In this document: positions 23,802 through 35,942 of the stretch, piece by piece | Numbering within the stretch: the stretch's first letter is position 1 | Layout of the letters: the number at the start of each line of letters is the position of its first letter | NCBI GenBank assembly: GCA_035235625.1 | Contig: CP141145.1 | Span: forward strand, 23,376,563-23,440,562 | Direction of reading: 5' to 3' | DNA from: Saururus chinensis | Lineage: Eukaryota; Streptophyta; Magnoliopsida; Piperales; Saururaceae | DNA: 64,000 bases | Position numbers and translations under genes: made by a program | Notes under the pieces: model-generated | Database searches by the model: none | Told to the model about the DNA's origin: nothing | The model's input: only the letters and a program-made list of their open reading frames with translations

Positions 23802-24268
23802 AAGCATCTTCAATGAGATGTTGAGCCATTGAATGTTGAAGTGGCTTATTTGTATGCCTATATAGTAATTTAACAACTTGTGAATTTTAGTTATAAATAT
23901 TATCCAAAAGAAAATGTAGAAAGGGAAAAAATTAAAAGAATGATAAAAAAAGAAATATAAAAAAAGATTAAAAATAAAAGTAAAAAAAATAAAATGGTGT
24001 TTAATAAAGATGCCATAAATGACGCTTTTTTTAAAATAGAAAAATAATATTTTTTAAAAAAATATACAATAAAAACTCATATATAAATTTTAGTTGAGTA
24101 GATAAGTGAACCCATGTGAATTTTGTATAGGACCCACTTGTTAAATCCAATTAAAATTCATATGTAAGTTTTTATGAGTGTTATTAATGTGGGAATAAAA
24201 TCAGACATTATTTCTTTTGGTCTTTTTTGTCACATTAAATGTTATTTAAAAATAAGATGGAGATGCTT
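23802..24268. mobile_element. Tourist-like (PIF/Harbinger) MITE, 467 bp
   Basis: Inverted ends aagcatcttcaatgaga and (read inward) aagcatctccatcttat, flanked by the 3-bp duplication TTA (23799-23801, 24269-24271) used by PIF/Harbinger elements. AT-rich and non-coding inside. Confidence 0.7.
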
Positions 24269-24905
24269 TTATAAGATAAAAAAAATCAAATAATAAAGTC
24301 GTAGATGGATTAAAAAATACTTATGAAATGTGGGACGGACAACCAACTTTATATGAAAATATGAACCAAAATAACTATGTTTGTGTCCATATCCGCGTCC
24401 ATAAGCAAACAGCGTGCATAGGGTTGGATAGAAAACCAAAGGCAAATTTAGGTGCCCCATGAAACTGCCAATTCCAACGGCCAAACTATGGTGCAGCTAC
24501 TTAGTTTTTGAGACATCACATGCCATTTTATAATGCTACTCCGTATTATGTCCTTACTTTTCGCAAAAGAGTGTTTTATTTATCGAATTTTTCTCCCAAT
24601 TTATCGTCCTTTGGCTGCGAGCCGTGGGGATATCCGCGGCACGCCAGTCAAAGACCGACGACGGCCCTCACGCGCTCCCCCCGCGTTTTTCTCGCAGAGA
24701 TATATATCCGCCAGAAATTCCCGATATCTCGTGGCGAGCTGCGTTCCTATCTTACAGGCCGCACGGCCGCCACGGCGGCACTTGAAAATACAATAAGAAA
24801 GCTCCACGAATATGTTTGTGAGCAGTTGAGTAGGTGGTCAAAGGAGAGTGAACGTTGGGGTCCAATCCCAATTCTGAACCAACCCGGGTTCATCACAGTT
24901 TAAAA

Positions 24906-25490
24906 TAGTGTTTTAAAATTCGGCTCAAGACACTGACCCAGTTCCCAAAAGAGGCTCAACCACTCCTTTCAGTTTCTCCCTCTCCACCCGGACACTACAC
25001 TGACTCGGATTGATTCCCAAACCGGTTTAATTGGGTTGGTTAAACTTTCTCCCCACCCCCATCAAAAAAATAAAAGAAACCTATTTTGATCCTCACCCTC
25101 TTTGAATTTTGTAGACAGGGAGCAAATCTAGAAAAAGACCACTCTTTCTATTATCCCCCGTCCTCCTCCCTCTATCCCTCTGACCTCACCGCCCAGCACC
25201 TCTTCCCCACCCTGCCTTCATAGCATCGGTGTTACCGCTGCAAGTCTAGGAGATTGTCCTCATTGTCCCTGGCTTCGGGCAGCATGGTGGTCTCAGTCCT
25301 TCCCCCTTCTCCTCCCACTCCTCTTAACAATAAAGATATTTTTTTCATAACTTAGATTTGCCCGGTCATCCAAGTCACCTATTTGACTGGCCAGATTTGA
25401 GTGACACGCCTAGGTCAACTCCACCGAGTAACCTAGACAACTTAAACCTAAATTTTTAACCTGCCCAATGTAACCTGGTCCAGGTTTTAA
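24906..25490. mobile_element. TIR element with GTTTTAAAAC ends, ~585 bp
   Basis: The left end agtgttttaaaattcggctc and the right end (read inward) agggttttaaaacctggacc are inverted repeats. Subterminal DNA carries gacccagtt/gtaacctgg-type motifs. Similar ends recur at 47096, 47765 and, inverted, 61500. Superfamily unknown. Confidence 0.45.
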
Positions 25491-25499
25491 AACCCTCTT

Positions 25500-26317
<818 letters not shown>

Positions 26318-26499
26318 AAAGTCCCATTTATATGTGTCTCCAATTTGCCTCTAAGCTATGCTAGCCCCTGCAAAAGACCATAATACCCCCTAAAAGGGAT
26401 ACGCTACGCAGCAATCTCATTTATTTCTTTTTTTTTTGTTATATATATCCTCTCACCCTGCCTTTTGCGGACAAAAAGAGGCGGACCAACGTAGCCGCA

Positions 26500-26984
26500 A
26501 AATCTCGCGCAACGAGAGGAAATAATCGCCACGTCAGCACGGCTCTACTGCCACAAATTTTCCGCAATAATAAAATAAACCCCGTGCTTAAAATTATGCG
26601 TTTCGTACGTACTCTGAGAGTGTGGGCCGTCAGATCCGGTGGGACCTGTAGACATCGGACGGTTTACACCTCTGGGCACGTACTGGACACGCATTCCGGG
26701 GCACGAGGTTTCTCATTTTTCTTTCTCACCTGGTATTAAAATCTGAAGAATGATAAAAAGCGGAGATTTCTCAACCTCTGTCCTCTCTTTTGCGTCCAAT
26801 CTCCGCCCCTGCTTCTCGTCTTCATTTGGCCTCTCTCTCCGGAGCGCAAAAATTCGACAGATTCTGAGAAAAACGAGTGGAATTGGCAGATTCCAAGTGC
26901 GCAAGAAGACGATCTTGGATCCAGGACGTGGAGGAGGAGGAGGTCCCTGTTGTCGGATTTTGATTTGCTAGCTTGATTATCTTC
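26500..26984 (+). promoter_or_regulatory. Upstream region of the Di19 gene
   Basis: The local base composition rises sharply above the AT-rich flank. It contains gCCACGTCAg (26528-26537), an ABRE/TGACG-type bZIP core, and GGCACGTAC near 26676. Both suit a stress or ABA-responsive gene, but motif presence alone does not prove use. A tattaaaat near 26733 could serve as a weak TATA element. Confidence 0.45.
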
Positions 26985-29900
26985 ATGGATTCCGACCTCT
27001 GGACCTCCCGCCTGGCCGCCGCCAAGCGGCAATACTCGCTTCAGCACCATCAGCTCTCCCATTCAGGTTCGATTCCTCTTTCTTTTTTTTTTCCTGTTTG
27101 TTGTATGGTTTTCTTACTGTTTTTTATCCGGGTGGCTGATGGGAGCTGTAAAGACTGGTTTTTTGTGGGTTTTGACTTGCTGGGTCGGTGTGTTTTGGAT
27201 GTTTTAGATCGGTTGAGCATGGATGATTTCGAGGTGGAAGAGGAGGTCCGCCCGGATTTCCCCTGCCCGTACTGCTACGAGGATTTTGACATCGGGTCCC
27301 TCTGCTCCCACCTGGAGGATGAGCATCCTTTTGAATCTAAAGTCACGGTCAGTGTTTTGAAAATTCGATCTTTTTCGTTTTGTTCGTTGACAGATCTGTT
27401 GCATTATCTGGTCGCTGTTGATAAATGAATTTTATGTCTGGATGTCTATTTTCCTGCTGTTTTAGTCGGTAAAAATTGTTTCTTTTTCTGTGGGCAACAT
27501 GTTTTGTCCGGGGATCTTATGTTCGTGGAATTACATTTAATTTAGAGAGAATATAGAAGTTGCATATTTTTTTAACTAAAGACGATTTTCCTGTAATTGC
27601 CACGGATTGATTGCTGTTCATGCTATGGTGGAAAATTATGTAGCAGGTTAGGAGACTAATAAAAGACTTGATGGTGGTTGTGTAGGGATGTGTTGAATGA
27701 ATGCTTTCTAAATTTTTACAATAATGTCTGGTGGATACGCTTACCCTTAATTTTGCTTGTAGCAAATGGCATGAATGTATGACGTTTTCTTATCTTTGAC
27801 ATAGTTTGGGGTATATATATTGGAATCTGCAATTTTTGGATAGGCACTTCTAATTATCTTTGACATAGCAAATGGCATGAAGGGTAGGGGTTAGCATCAT
27901 TTCTGCATACTGCCGTTCTGCTTGATATTTGGAGAGTAATGGTCGGTTCTGATATGACAAGTTATAGCTGAAGAAGAGAAAAAAATGTTTTGACGAATAA
28001 GACCTACTACTGAACCTAGTATGGGATGACACTTTTCTGCTTTATAAGCTTGTGTGCCTCATATGAAAATCTGTTTGAACATCTCGGTTCTCTTATGAAG
28101 TGGTTAATGAAGAGAAATGTTTGTTAATGATGCTGCAGTCGGTTTTCTTATTTGGGAGGGTTGCATAAATTTCATTTTATATTTTTTGATCCTGGTTGCT
28201 GCTTATTGTGTTTTATTGTATGATCATGCTGTTTGTTACCATCATTATGTTTATGATGTGTTCCAAATGCAATTTGTCATTAGGATGTTTAAAAGAGATT
28301 CAAGTTGTTGAATTACCCTTTCATTCGGATTGTCAGATCTAAAGTTAATTATAGGGAATCTGAGCAATGCGCCGATAAACATGCTAATTCAATCGGAGAC
28401 TGTAACAGTGGCTTGAAGAATTCTGGAAACATGGTTAAACAAATGAGGAAAATATGGGGTGCGAAAGAACTTTGATGTAGAGTTTAAAACTCGAGAAATT
28501 CTACAAGGGAAGATGTAACAATGATTGACAGACTAAAATGTGTTATAGTACATATACTTTGAATAATGTGTTTCATTGATTAAGGTGTATCTATGCTATT
28601 TCTATGACATTTTCTAGACATACGAAAGCACTTGGTGTTTCTTTATTTTCTTCTGTTCATTTTCTTGAAGAGTGGTTTGGACGAGCACTTGGTGTTTCTT
28701 ATTTTCTTCTGTTCATTTTCTTGAAGAGTGGTTTGGACGAATTGTGTGCAATAGGGGGATATTGAAACCGTGCTTATAAATTGTCAGGTTGTTGTGAAGT
28801 AGTGAAATAGATATTTTTTGATAATGGTTGAAGGTAGAGATATGTATTCATAAAAAGGTCTAACTCTTACTTGTTATCTTCAGCTTGTAAAGAGAAAGAG
28901 GTCTTTTAATGGATTGTTAATGGCTAATTTTAAATGATCAAAACCCATATATTTTTTACCCTAATGAGTAGATCTGATCTTATGAGTCGCATGTGAGTAA
29001 AGTTTTGTTGAAGCCTTGTTCATGAAGTGAAAATTTGAACGAAAAGTGTTAGACTTGGGCCTGATAAAACATGTAGATGTTTTTTCTTCGTGAACCCCAT
29101 CAAGCTATCACGTTAGAGCTGAAGAGTGTGGTATATAAAATGCGACTAAATAATGGTCTGTTAGCAAACAGTTTGCAAGGGAAATTATGTTGTATACTAC
29201 AGGTTACTGTGCAGGCTTCTCATGTATATGTCTGATTTTGCAGGTTTGCCCCATTTGTTCTGTTAAGGTATCAAGGGACATGCTGAATCATATTACACTG
29301 CAACATGGACATCTATTCAAAATATCCTTTAATCATGTTTTTCTGGGTTATAAATGCAAAAGGTCTTATTGTTTCTTGAGTTGACTTTTCTTTTTGTCAT
29401 TACCCCCTTATTCTCCCTCTGTCCGTAAATTAGTGTCTGCATTAGTAAGTCAAAATGAACGATTCATTGTGGTTTTCTAATGCAGACACGTATTGGACGG
29501 AGGGTGTATGTTTTAATAGTACATATCACTTTACCTTTCCATACCAGCTTGGCAAAGCACATGTGACATGTCCTTTATAGAGAGATTTTTATAATATCGC
29601 GTCTTTTCTTCGGGGATGTGTTATTTCACTTCTAGTCTGCACTACATAGTAGTGATTTGCTCTGTTGGATACTAGTAAAACCAACATTTCTCGAAATTTA
29701 ACCATATTTTTCTTTAACCAAAGGGTACCTGCAGAGACGTCGAAGATTGCGCAGGGTTGCTATTCCAAACAGTCAGGCTTTGTCTTTGTTGGGTAGAGAC
29801 CTCCGTGAGGCCCACCTGCAAGTTCTTTTAGGTGGTGGTGGCTTTAGATCAAGCAACTCCACTTCCTCAAATGGGGTCACGGATCTCCTTTCTTCTCTAG

Positions 29901-30404
29901 TATTAAATTTTCCTGGCTCTGAAGCTGAAGAAATTTCAAAAGTTGCTGCTGCTTCTACTGCTGAGGAGACCTCCTCAAAGAAAGTGACTTCCACAAAGAT
30001 GTGGAGAAAAAGGTAGTAGTTTTAACTTCAACTGAATAAGGGGAAATGTGCTACTAGTTCTTCTGAATCTACCGGTTTCAGGGGACTTAATTTAATCTCC
30101 TTAAAAATTTTAGAAAGTCGTTTTATTAATTAATCGTGATAGTATGTTTGCCAGGATTGACAAGGCTACGGAGAGCATGATTGTCTTGATTTATGTAGTT
30201 TTTATTTTTAGAGTGAATACTCGTTGAGTCAAGATGTTCTGTGCTGTTGGTGCAGTTGATCCTACTGGCTTATATTTTCCTCTTTTTTTCTGCAGTATCG
30301 ATTCTTCTTTGAGTTCTGAAGAGAGAGAGCAGAAGATGAAGCAGGCAACAGGTAGAGCCAAATTTGTTCAGGACCTGCTGCTTGCCACCCTATTTAGCGA
30401 TTAG
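26985..30404 (+). CDS. Di19 (dehydration-induced 19) zinc-finger protein, 230 aa, five exons
   Basis: Nuclear zinc-finger regulator of drought and ABA responses. Exons: 26985-27066, 27208-27347, 29244-29321, 29729-30012, 30296-30404 (693 nt). The protein starts MDSDLWTSRLAAAKRQY, the usual Di19 start. Two C2H2-like fingers follow: CPYCYEDFDIGSLCSHLEDEH (about residues 46-66) and CPICSVKV..MLNHITLQH (about 76-95). Next comes a basic LQRRRRLRR, a likely nuclear signal and phosphorylation context. The Di19 C-terminal domain contains SLLGRDLREAHLQVLLGG and ends AKFVQDLLLATLFSD. Length is normal. Introns 1, 2 and 4 are GT-AG. Intron 3 (29322-29728) is AT-AC; using it restores the conserved join HGHLFK/LQRRRRLRR in frame. 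Intron 2 is 1.9 kb and holds a 57-bp tandem duplication. Confidence 0.92.
28628..28740. repeat. 57-bp tandem duplication in Di19 intron 2
   Basis: gcacttggtgtttctt through gagtggtttggacga occurs twice head to tail, at 28628-28684 and 28685-28740, differing by one T. Near identity means it is recent. Confidence 0.9.
29322..29728 (+). other. U12-type AT-AC intron (Di19 intron 3)
   Basis: The 5' end is ATATCCTTT, a full match to the minor-spliceosome donor. The branch-site-like TTCTTTAAC (29710-29718) differs from TTCCTTAAC at one place, with its adenosines 11-12 nt before the terminal AC (29727-29728). The flanking exons join HLFK to LQRRRRLRR in frame. No GT donor near 29321 gives that conserved join. 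Confidence 0.88.
29411..29506. mobile_element. Stowaway MITE inside the U12 intron
   Basis: Ends ttctccctctgtccgtaaatt and (read inward) caccctccgtccaatacgt, followed by the shared gtgtctgcattag. TA flanks both sides (29409-29410, 29507-29508). 96 bp, non-coding. Confidence 0.8.
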
Positions 30405-31723
30405 GAGGGAGGAAGTACGCCAATGGAAAACAATGAAAATTGGGCTCTTCGTTTAGTGTCTTCTTCACTGACCAGTGGCGGAGCAGAGTATCATGGTTCT
30501 CAGTGCTAGGAGCGATATTTTCCCCGAAGAATCCAATACCGTCTGCATTAGCCGATGTTCCTTTCAAGGGCGGCAACCATGATGGTTATGATGATTAGTC
30601 TTGTGACTGTTGAAGGAGATTATATGGTCCTGCCAAGATACTGGTGTTTGGCGGCCGTCATACATAATAAAAATTTAGTACTCTGTAGTAATTTATTACT
30701 TAAGCAAACCGCTCTGAAAGAATCTTATAATAATCTAGTGAAGTAATGAAAGCATTGGCCAAATGGAAAGTGCCTATCCATATCCCATATTACTCTTGCT
30801 TAAAGTACCCCAATCTTCATGTACTCTCGGCATCATTTCTGGGTACGGAGGGATTTTAGGGGGGGAGGGGAATGATAATCATATTCGGTTTTTTTTACAC
30901 CATAGGTTTTTCTTACCTATTATTTCACATTTCTTAGATTTTTAAATTCTTTTTTGTAAAATTGGGTTTACGGAATTTTAATAGAATCAAAACCAAAATA
31001 TCCCTATAGCAAAGATTTGAGGAAATCGTATAAATTCGTTGGAGAATGAGTTCTTGATGTTAGAAAAATATTGGTTCTTTTTACTGAGAAAATTTTTATT
31101 TAAAGTAAAAAAAGAGAGGAGAGATTTTATTACATATTAACCTGCCGACAATTGATGATCTGCCTCAGGAGCTGTCACCTTTAACTCGCCGTCGATCATA
31201 CCTCCTTATCCAATTTTTTTTAATGTGATAAGAACTTAGGTTTGAATTTATAAGATTAAGTATTAAAATTTTAAAAATACAAAATATTTGAATCTTAGGC
31301 CTGGTAAATATGGAAAAATCTCAAACTAAAAAAACGCAGTCCGATGATTGGGTTAGAGAAAATCGAAGTGGGCCGCCTGTATTTACAAAGAACAATTATT
31401 CCGGAGAGAATATTTTCGTCTATACTACAAAGCGAGATTTCTTACGTGCTTGCTAATTGTAAGAAGTGCGTGTATATTACAGTAGAGCTAATTGTAGGAA
31501 GTGCCTACATATTACAGTACAGCTACTTTTAAGATTCTGGTTTCCAGTTTTTCAAGGTCGGACCATCTTGACGCTTGCTCGGGCAGGAAGTTAGGGGCTG
31601 GCTGTTCTTCGTAGACATTATACCTCTTGCTTTCCATTACCATTTTCTGGCTATCCATCTCCATAGCCTGTCCAGTCATCTTCAATCAATGCCATCTTCA
31701 CAAAGAGATGCTCAGACGGCAAG
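30405..31723. other. Convergent intergenic region between the Di19 and reticulon genes
   Basis: Holds both 3' untranslated regions. No further gene is seen. The sequence is unique-looking and AT-rich in the middle. Confidence 0.5.
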
Positions 31724-34354
31724 CTAGTCCACTATCATTGTCTGTTTCTCATAATCACCTAGCCTCTTCTCTATTTCCATTGCCTGGGGCTCTCCCTCGC
31801 TTCCCTTTCCCTCTACGTCCATAGCTTGCTTCTGCACTGCTTCATTCCCGCCAACTTCTATTTCAGCTTTCACCTGTTGCCGATAGTATCCGAATATAAC
31901 TACTGACATGAATGCTGCAAAACAGACAATGCATTTCACGTAAAAAAACTGGCCTCTCATTGCATGCAAATATCAAGACCACAATATGGGGCCATAAAGT
32001 TGACAAACAAGCCTGAGAAAGTACCTGCAAATAGGCGCGTTTTAACTGCGGACAAATTCCAAAACACCGTGGCTGCTGATGCTGCCACAATTTTCTTGTG
32101 AGAGGAAGCTGCCCATGTTTCACGCACACGGCATTTCATTCCTTGAACTGCTTTGAGGAAATAACATTTTCAGTTCAGCTCTTGAGAGAATCAAATACTT
32201 AATGCCCAATTAAAATACTAACAAATCCCTGCCATACCTTGCTTATCTATCTGCTTGGAATAAGTAGAATAGAACTTGGGGATAGTGAAGCTTGCGAAAA
32301 ATGCTGCAAAGGCAAATTTTATGATTACAAAAACCACTCACGTATGGAAGACAAATAATATAAATTAAATTTAATCAGGATCTAACAAATACCAATGAAT
32401 AAAAGCCGCCACAGAGTGATCCAGTGACCGTATTCTGATGCACAAAGAAGAATCGGTGCCATCTGTAACCGTATAAGAGAAGGGGTCCTGGCCTTTAGAC
32501 AAACAGGAAAATGGTTGTCAAACATACTAGGTAAAGCTTGGTGGTTTTTTACCTTAAGAGTCATAGCAGGTTCACCAGAGAATAATTCTCTTGCTTTTCT
32601 GATTGCAGCATTAGCTACTGGCAACACATACTTAGCAGCACGAACTATGTCATCTTCATTCAGCTTAAACTCCTTTCTCGCACCTTCGTCCTTAAATCTG
32701 TAGGTTGGATGCCTGTTTTATTGCTTGGAATTCTTCAATTGAGGAAAAATGTGCAAGAAGTAGGAAAGAGAAAATACTAAATTTTACCTTTGTAAAAATG
32801 ATTTGTAGAGGTAGGATATTGCCAGAATTAGAAGTCCTAATTGAGAAACAGCTGAAACAATGCTATCAAACACAGAAAGAAATAAGTTTTCAATCTGAAT
32901 CCAAAAGCTAAGACACAGTATCCTCTGTTCAAGTGGAAAAACATAACAAACACCAAAACTAAGGAACAGAAAATTCACCTGAAATTAACGCCCCTCGAAA
33001 AGGAAGAGGAAATGAAAAAAAGAGACCCACATCCAAACCATAGGCTAGATTTTGCAACATTTTTCCACATTGTGAGCTCTGTGAACAGCTGCCTAGCGCT
33101 ATTGAGAACGCTTTGTTCATCCTCAAAAGTCTCTGTTTATGGTATTCAGATAAACAAAAAACATCAGTGACAATAGATAGTTCTAATAAGAAAATTGGAC
33201 ACCATCACAAGTAATAAACTTCCAAATTGGAAATTCCTGACCAGGTTTTCTCAAATCCGTCACTTAAAAAACAATGAACACATAATTGGCATATCAACCA
33301 GGTGTTAGTTGCTGATGAGAACGTTATTCCTCACACTTGCTAGCCTCCTTAGTAGCCCTCCTCATCTCCCACCTCGAAATGGGGTCAATGAGTCAAGGAA
33401 TCCTTGACCTCTGCCAGCATTTTTGCGGAGGGTAGGGGAGGAGGACTGATAAGGAAGGCTAAAAATAGGGGACATCTAGAATTAACCGGACAGTCTATCT
33501 GAAAAACAATTCCAATTTCCACTAATTATGCCTTGCAAATTGTCACATTCGTCCCAGAAACCAAACATTTAGTCAACTTGTAGTTTCCATGAAATCAAGG
33601 TTTTCGAGCAAAAGTTCTGTGGGTACTATTTTCTTATTCTTTTCACTCAAACATAAAACCTCTGAAAGATTTGACTTCACGAAGAACAAAAATTAAGCAC
33701 CGAGGCTGCAAATGGTAAGTTTTTAAAGTCAAGAAACTAGATGAACATATTACTCAAAACCCTAGCTAAACCCAAGATCCAAACCGAGCAAAGAAAAAGA
33801 AAAAAACACGCGTGAGAACCTTTACTTTCTGCTAGCTGCGGATTGGGGGAGGGAAGCGAGGAAGCCAAAACCATCTTTTCTCTGCGCGATCGACTCTGCT
33901 TTCTCCTACGGACCTGCAACCCATCCTCTCCCACGCCCAAATCCCTCTCCTCCTCAGCACGCCGCCTGACCCTCCTAGCATTCCTTGGCGAGGCGCAGCC
34001 GAGAACCCCGGCTGCCAGCGACTTGCTCTTACATTTCCTACGAGAACCTCCGACAAGGTCCACGAGCTCCTCCAAAGGTTCCACCTTGTCTAGGCCCCGT
34101 TGCTGCTTGGATGATCGGAGGGGCGAAGGGGAGAGAAGAAGGAGGTCCTGGAGCCTCTGGACGGGCTGTCCGGAGCTGTGGAGTGAGAGCTGAAGCGGAG
34201 ACGAGGCGGCCTGGAGGTGGGGCTTCTTGGGCGACGGGGTGAGACCGAGAGCCAGGGCCTCGGGAGAGTCGCCTCCCATCTGAGCGGCGAAACGAGCTGC
34301 GAGCTTAGTCCGGAGCCAGGAGTCGGACCGGCGAGAGGGGGGAGTGGCGTCCAT
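31724..34354 (-). CDS. Reticulon-like protein, RTNLB17/B21 type, 450 aa, eight exons
   Basis: Membrane-shaping protein of the endoplasmic reticulum. Exons in gene order: 34354-33826, 33132-32979, 32862-32788, 32697-32553, 32462-32393, 32303-32238, 32147-32025, 31914-31724 (1353 nt). The N-terminal ~175 residues are basic and serine-rich. They hold blocks shared with Arabidopsis RTNLB17: MDATPP at the start, QDLLLLSPSPLRS, and GVLGCASPRNARRVRRR. The reticulon domain begins near FTELTMWKNVAKSSLWFG. A first hydrophobic hairpin follows (GSLFFFISSSF to LGLLILAISYLY), then a conserved loop ARELFSGEPAMTLK and a second hairpin (EYGHWITLWRLLFIG to FFASFTIPKFY). The tail VFWNLSAVKTRLFAAFMSVVIF and the acidic end follow. 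I chose MDATPP as start by homology; an earlier in-frame ATG exists but its leader is unlike the family. All introns are GT-AG. Length is close to the family. Confidence 0.92.
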
Positions 34355-35032
34355 CGGTCGTCTCGGCTGGGGTTCGGAGTCCGTTCGAGGGGAATCGTTG
34401 CCGAAAAACGAAGACCTTCGCTTCGCTCTTCGCGGTGATTTTGAGGGAGGGAATCTGACCGTTGGACAAAAAGAGAGAGAGTTTGAAAATTTGGACATTG
34501 CAGAGAAGGTGGGCTCCATGCTATTCAAACGGTAAGCATGGAAGAGCCCATTAACGGCCCTGTTTCTTTTGGATGGCTTGGTCGACTTGCTGAAGATTTG
34601 CATTAAAAGAAGAAGAAACAAGAGCCAGAGATTGCAACTGGGCATCTGATGATAATTAGGGGCTGTTTGGCAACCTTTCTAAAAAGACGAGAGTAATTTT
34701 TTGTCTTTTGAGTATAAAACATCACATTATGGAAGGAAAAAACAAGAGCCAGATTGCAATTGGGCATACGATGATAATTTGGGGCTGTTTGGCAACTTTT
34801 TAAAAAATAAAATTTCACATTATTGAAGAAGAAACAAGAGCGAGATTGAAATTGGGCATATGATGATAATTAGGGGCTGTTTGGCAATTTTTTAAAAGAG
34901 AAGAGTAATTTCTTTTATGAGTATAAAATGTCACATTATGGAATAGATTCTCTGTCTCCCCTTTTCAAACAGGTTTTTAAACACCCCCTTAATAAGTGTG
35001 CCAAGGATCAGATTGTTGATTATTGATGTCTA

Positions 35033-35091
35033 CTCCCTATGTCTCCTATTAATTATCTTATTATTTAAAGAAAAACTCTTATCTTTTATTA

Positions 35092-35163
<72 letters not shown>

Positions 35164-35388
35164 TTGCCAACTAGAAAGTTTCTTATTTGCTTCTTTTTCT
35201 AAGTAGGAGGAACATAGGAAGAAATGGTTAAAGTAAAATTGTCTTATTTGCCCTACAAGAGGTAATAAGGTGGTTAGAATTTTTGTCTTTTTGGTCTAAG
35301 TTGCTTCTTACATTTTATAAATTTACACTTCTGTCCTGAGTTCATTTTGATAAAAGAGATAGAACATTTATTCTAAGGATAGAGGGAG
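35033..35388. mobile_element. Stowaway-like MITE, 356 bp, with internal (ATT)n
   Basis: Ends ctccctatgtctcctatt and (read inward) ctccctctatccttaga, with TA on both sides (35031-35032, 35389-35390). It has swollen by an ATT microsatellite at 35093-35163 (about 23 units). Confidence 0.65.
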
Positions 35389-35537
35389 TAAAATTTTCCC
35401 AAATAGGAATATAAACTTCAGACAGAGGGAGTATTAGTGGAATTTGCTCACCATAATATGCATTAAACAAAAACAATTGCTGTTAATATCATTTCTTTTT
35501 TTTTTTCTTAATCAACGGTGGGTGCTCATATCTTTAA

Positions 35538-35669
35538 AACCCGACTACAAAGGCAGCCCCAACAACATTACACACACTAGGTTTAGTGGGATTAGTCCTT
35601 AAGGTTCAAACTGGACAGCTCCGCTTGAAGCGTGGTCCTCGCCACTCCACCAACGCTCTACTGGTCTCT
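35538..35669 (-). mobile_element. tRNA-derived SINE, 132 bp, with 12-bp target duplication
   Basis: Flanked by TCATATCTTTAA at 35526-35537 and 35670-35681. On the minus strand it has a degenerate A box (agagcgttggtggagtgg) and a B box-like gtttgaacc about 40 nt later, then a short body ending ttgtagtcgggtt. The size and flanks fit a plant SINE. No poly(A) remains. Confidence 0.65.
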
Positions 35670-35942
35670 TCATATCTTTAAGGTTTAGTCTTTGCAACTT
35701 TGATGTAACATAATCACAAACCAATTACAGGAAATGAAGCCAAGAGGTGGCTTTTCATGCAACTGATTACTTTTAATTTCAATACATGACGCACACCAAC
35801 AGACATAAGAAAGATGGAAGAAAGAAGAGATGGAGGAACTCTCTCAGTTTTATTTGTTCCTGCCTAGCACTCTTTTTCAGAGTGGTACATAAATTACTAA
35901 CAGACATTCGAAGTGTTCTCCAATTCGGATTAATATCCCTCC

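Noticed and set aside
24508-24903. 131-aa frame on the + strand with gene-like GC content
   Set aside because: No family resemblance, no recognisable start context or splice partners, overlapped by other frames. Kept as unexplained only.
29244-29384. Read-through of Di19 exon 3 into the intron as a C-terminal variant
   Set aside because: The extension is unlike any Di19 protein and drops the conserved basic and C-terminal domains.
33843-34242. Frames antisense to exon 1 of the reticulon-like gene
   Set aside because: Shadow of a strongly supported exon.
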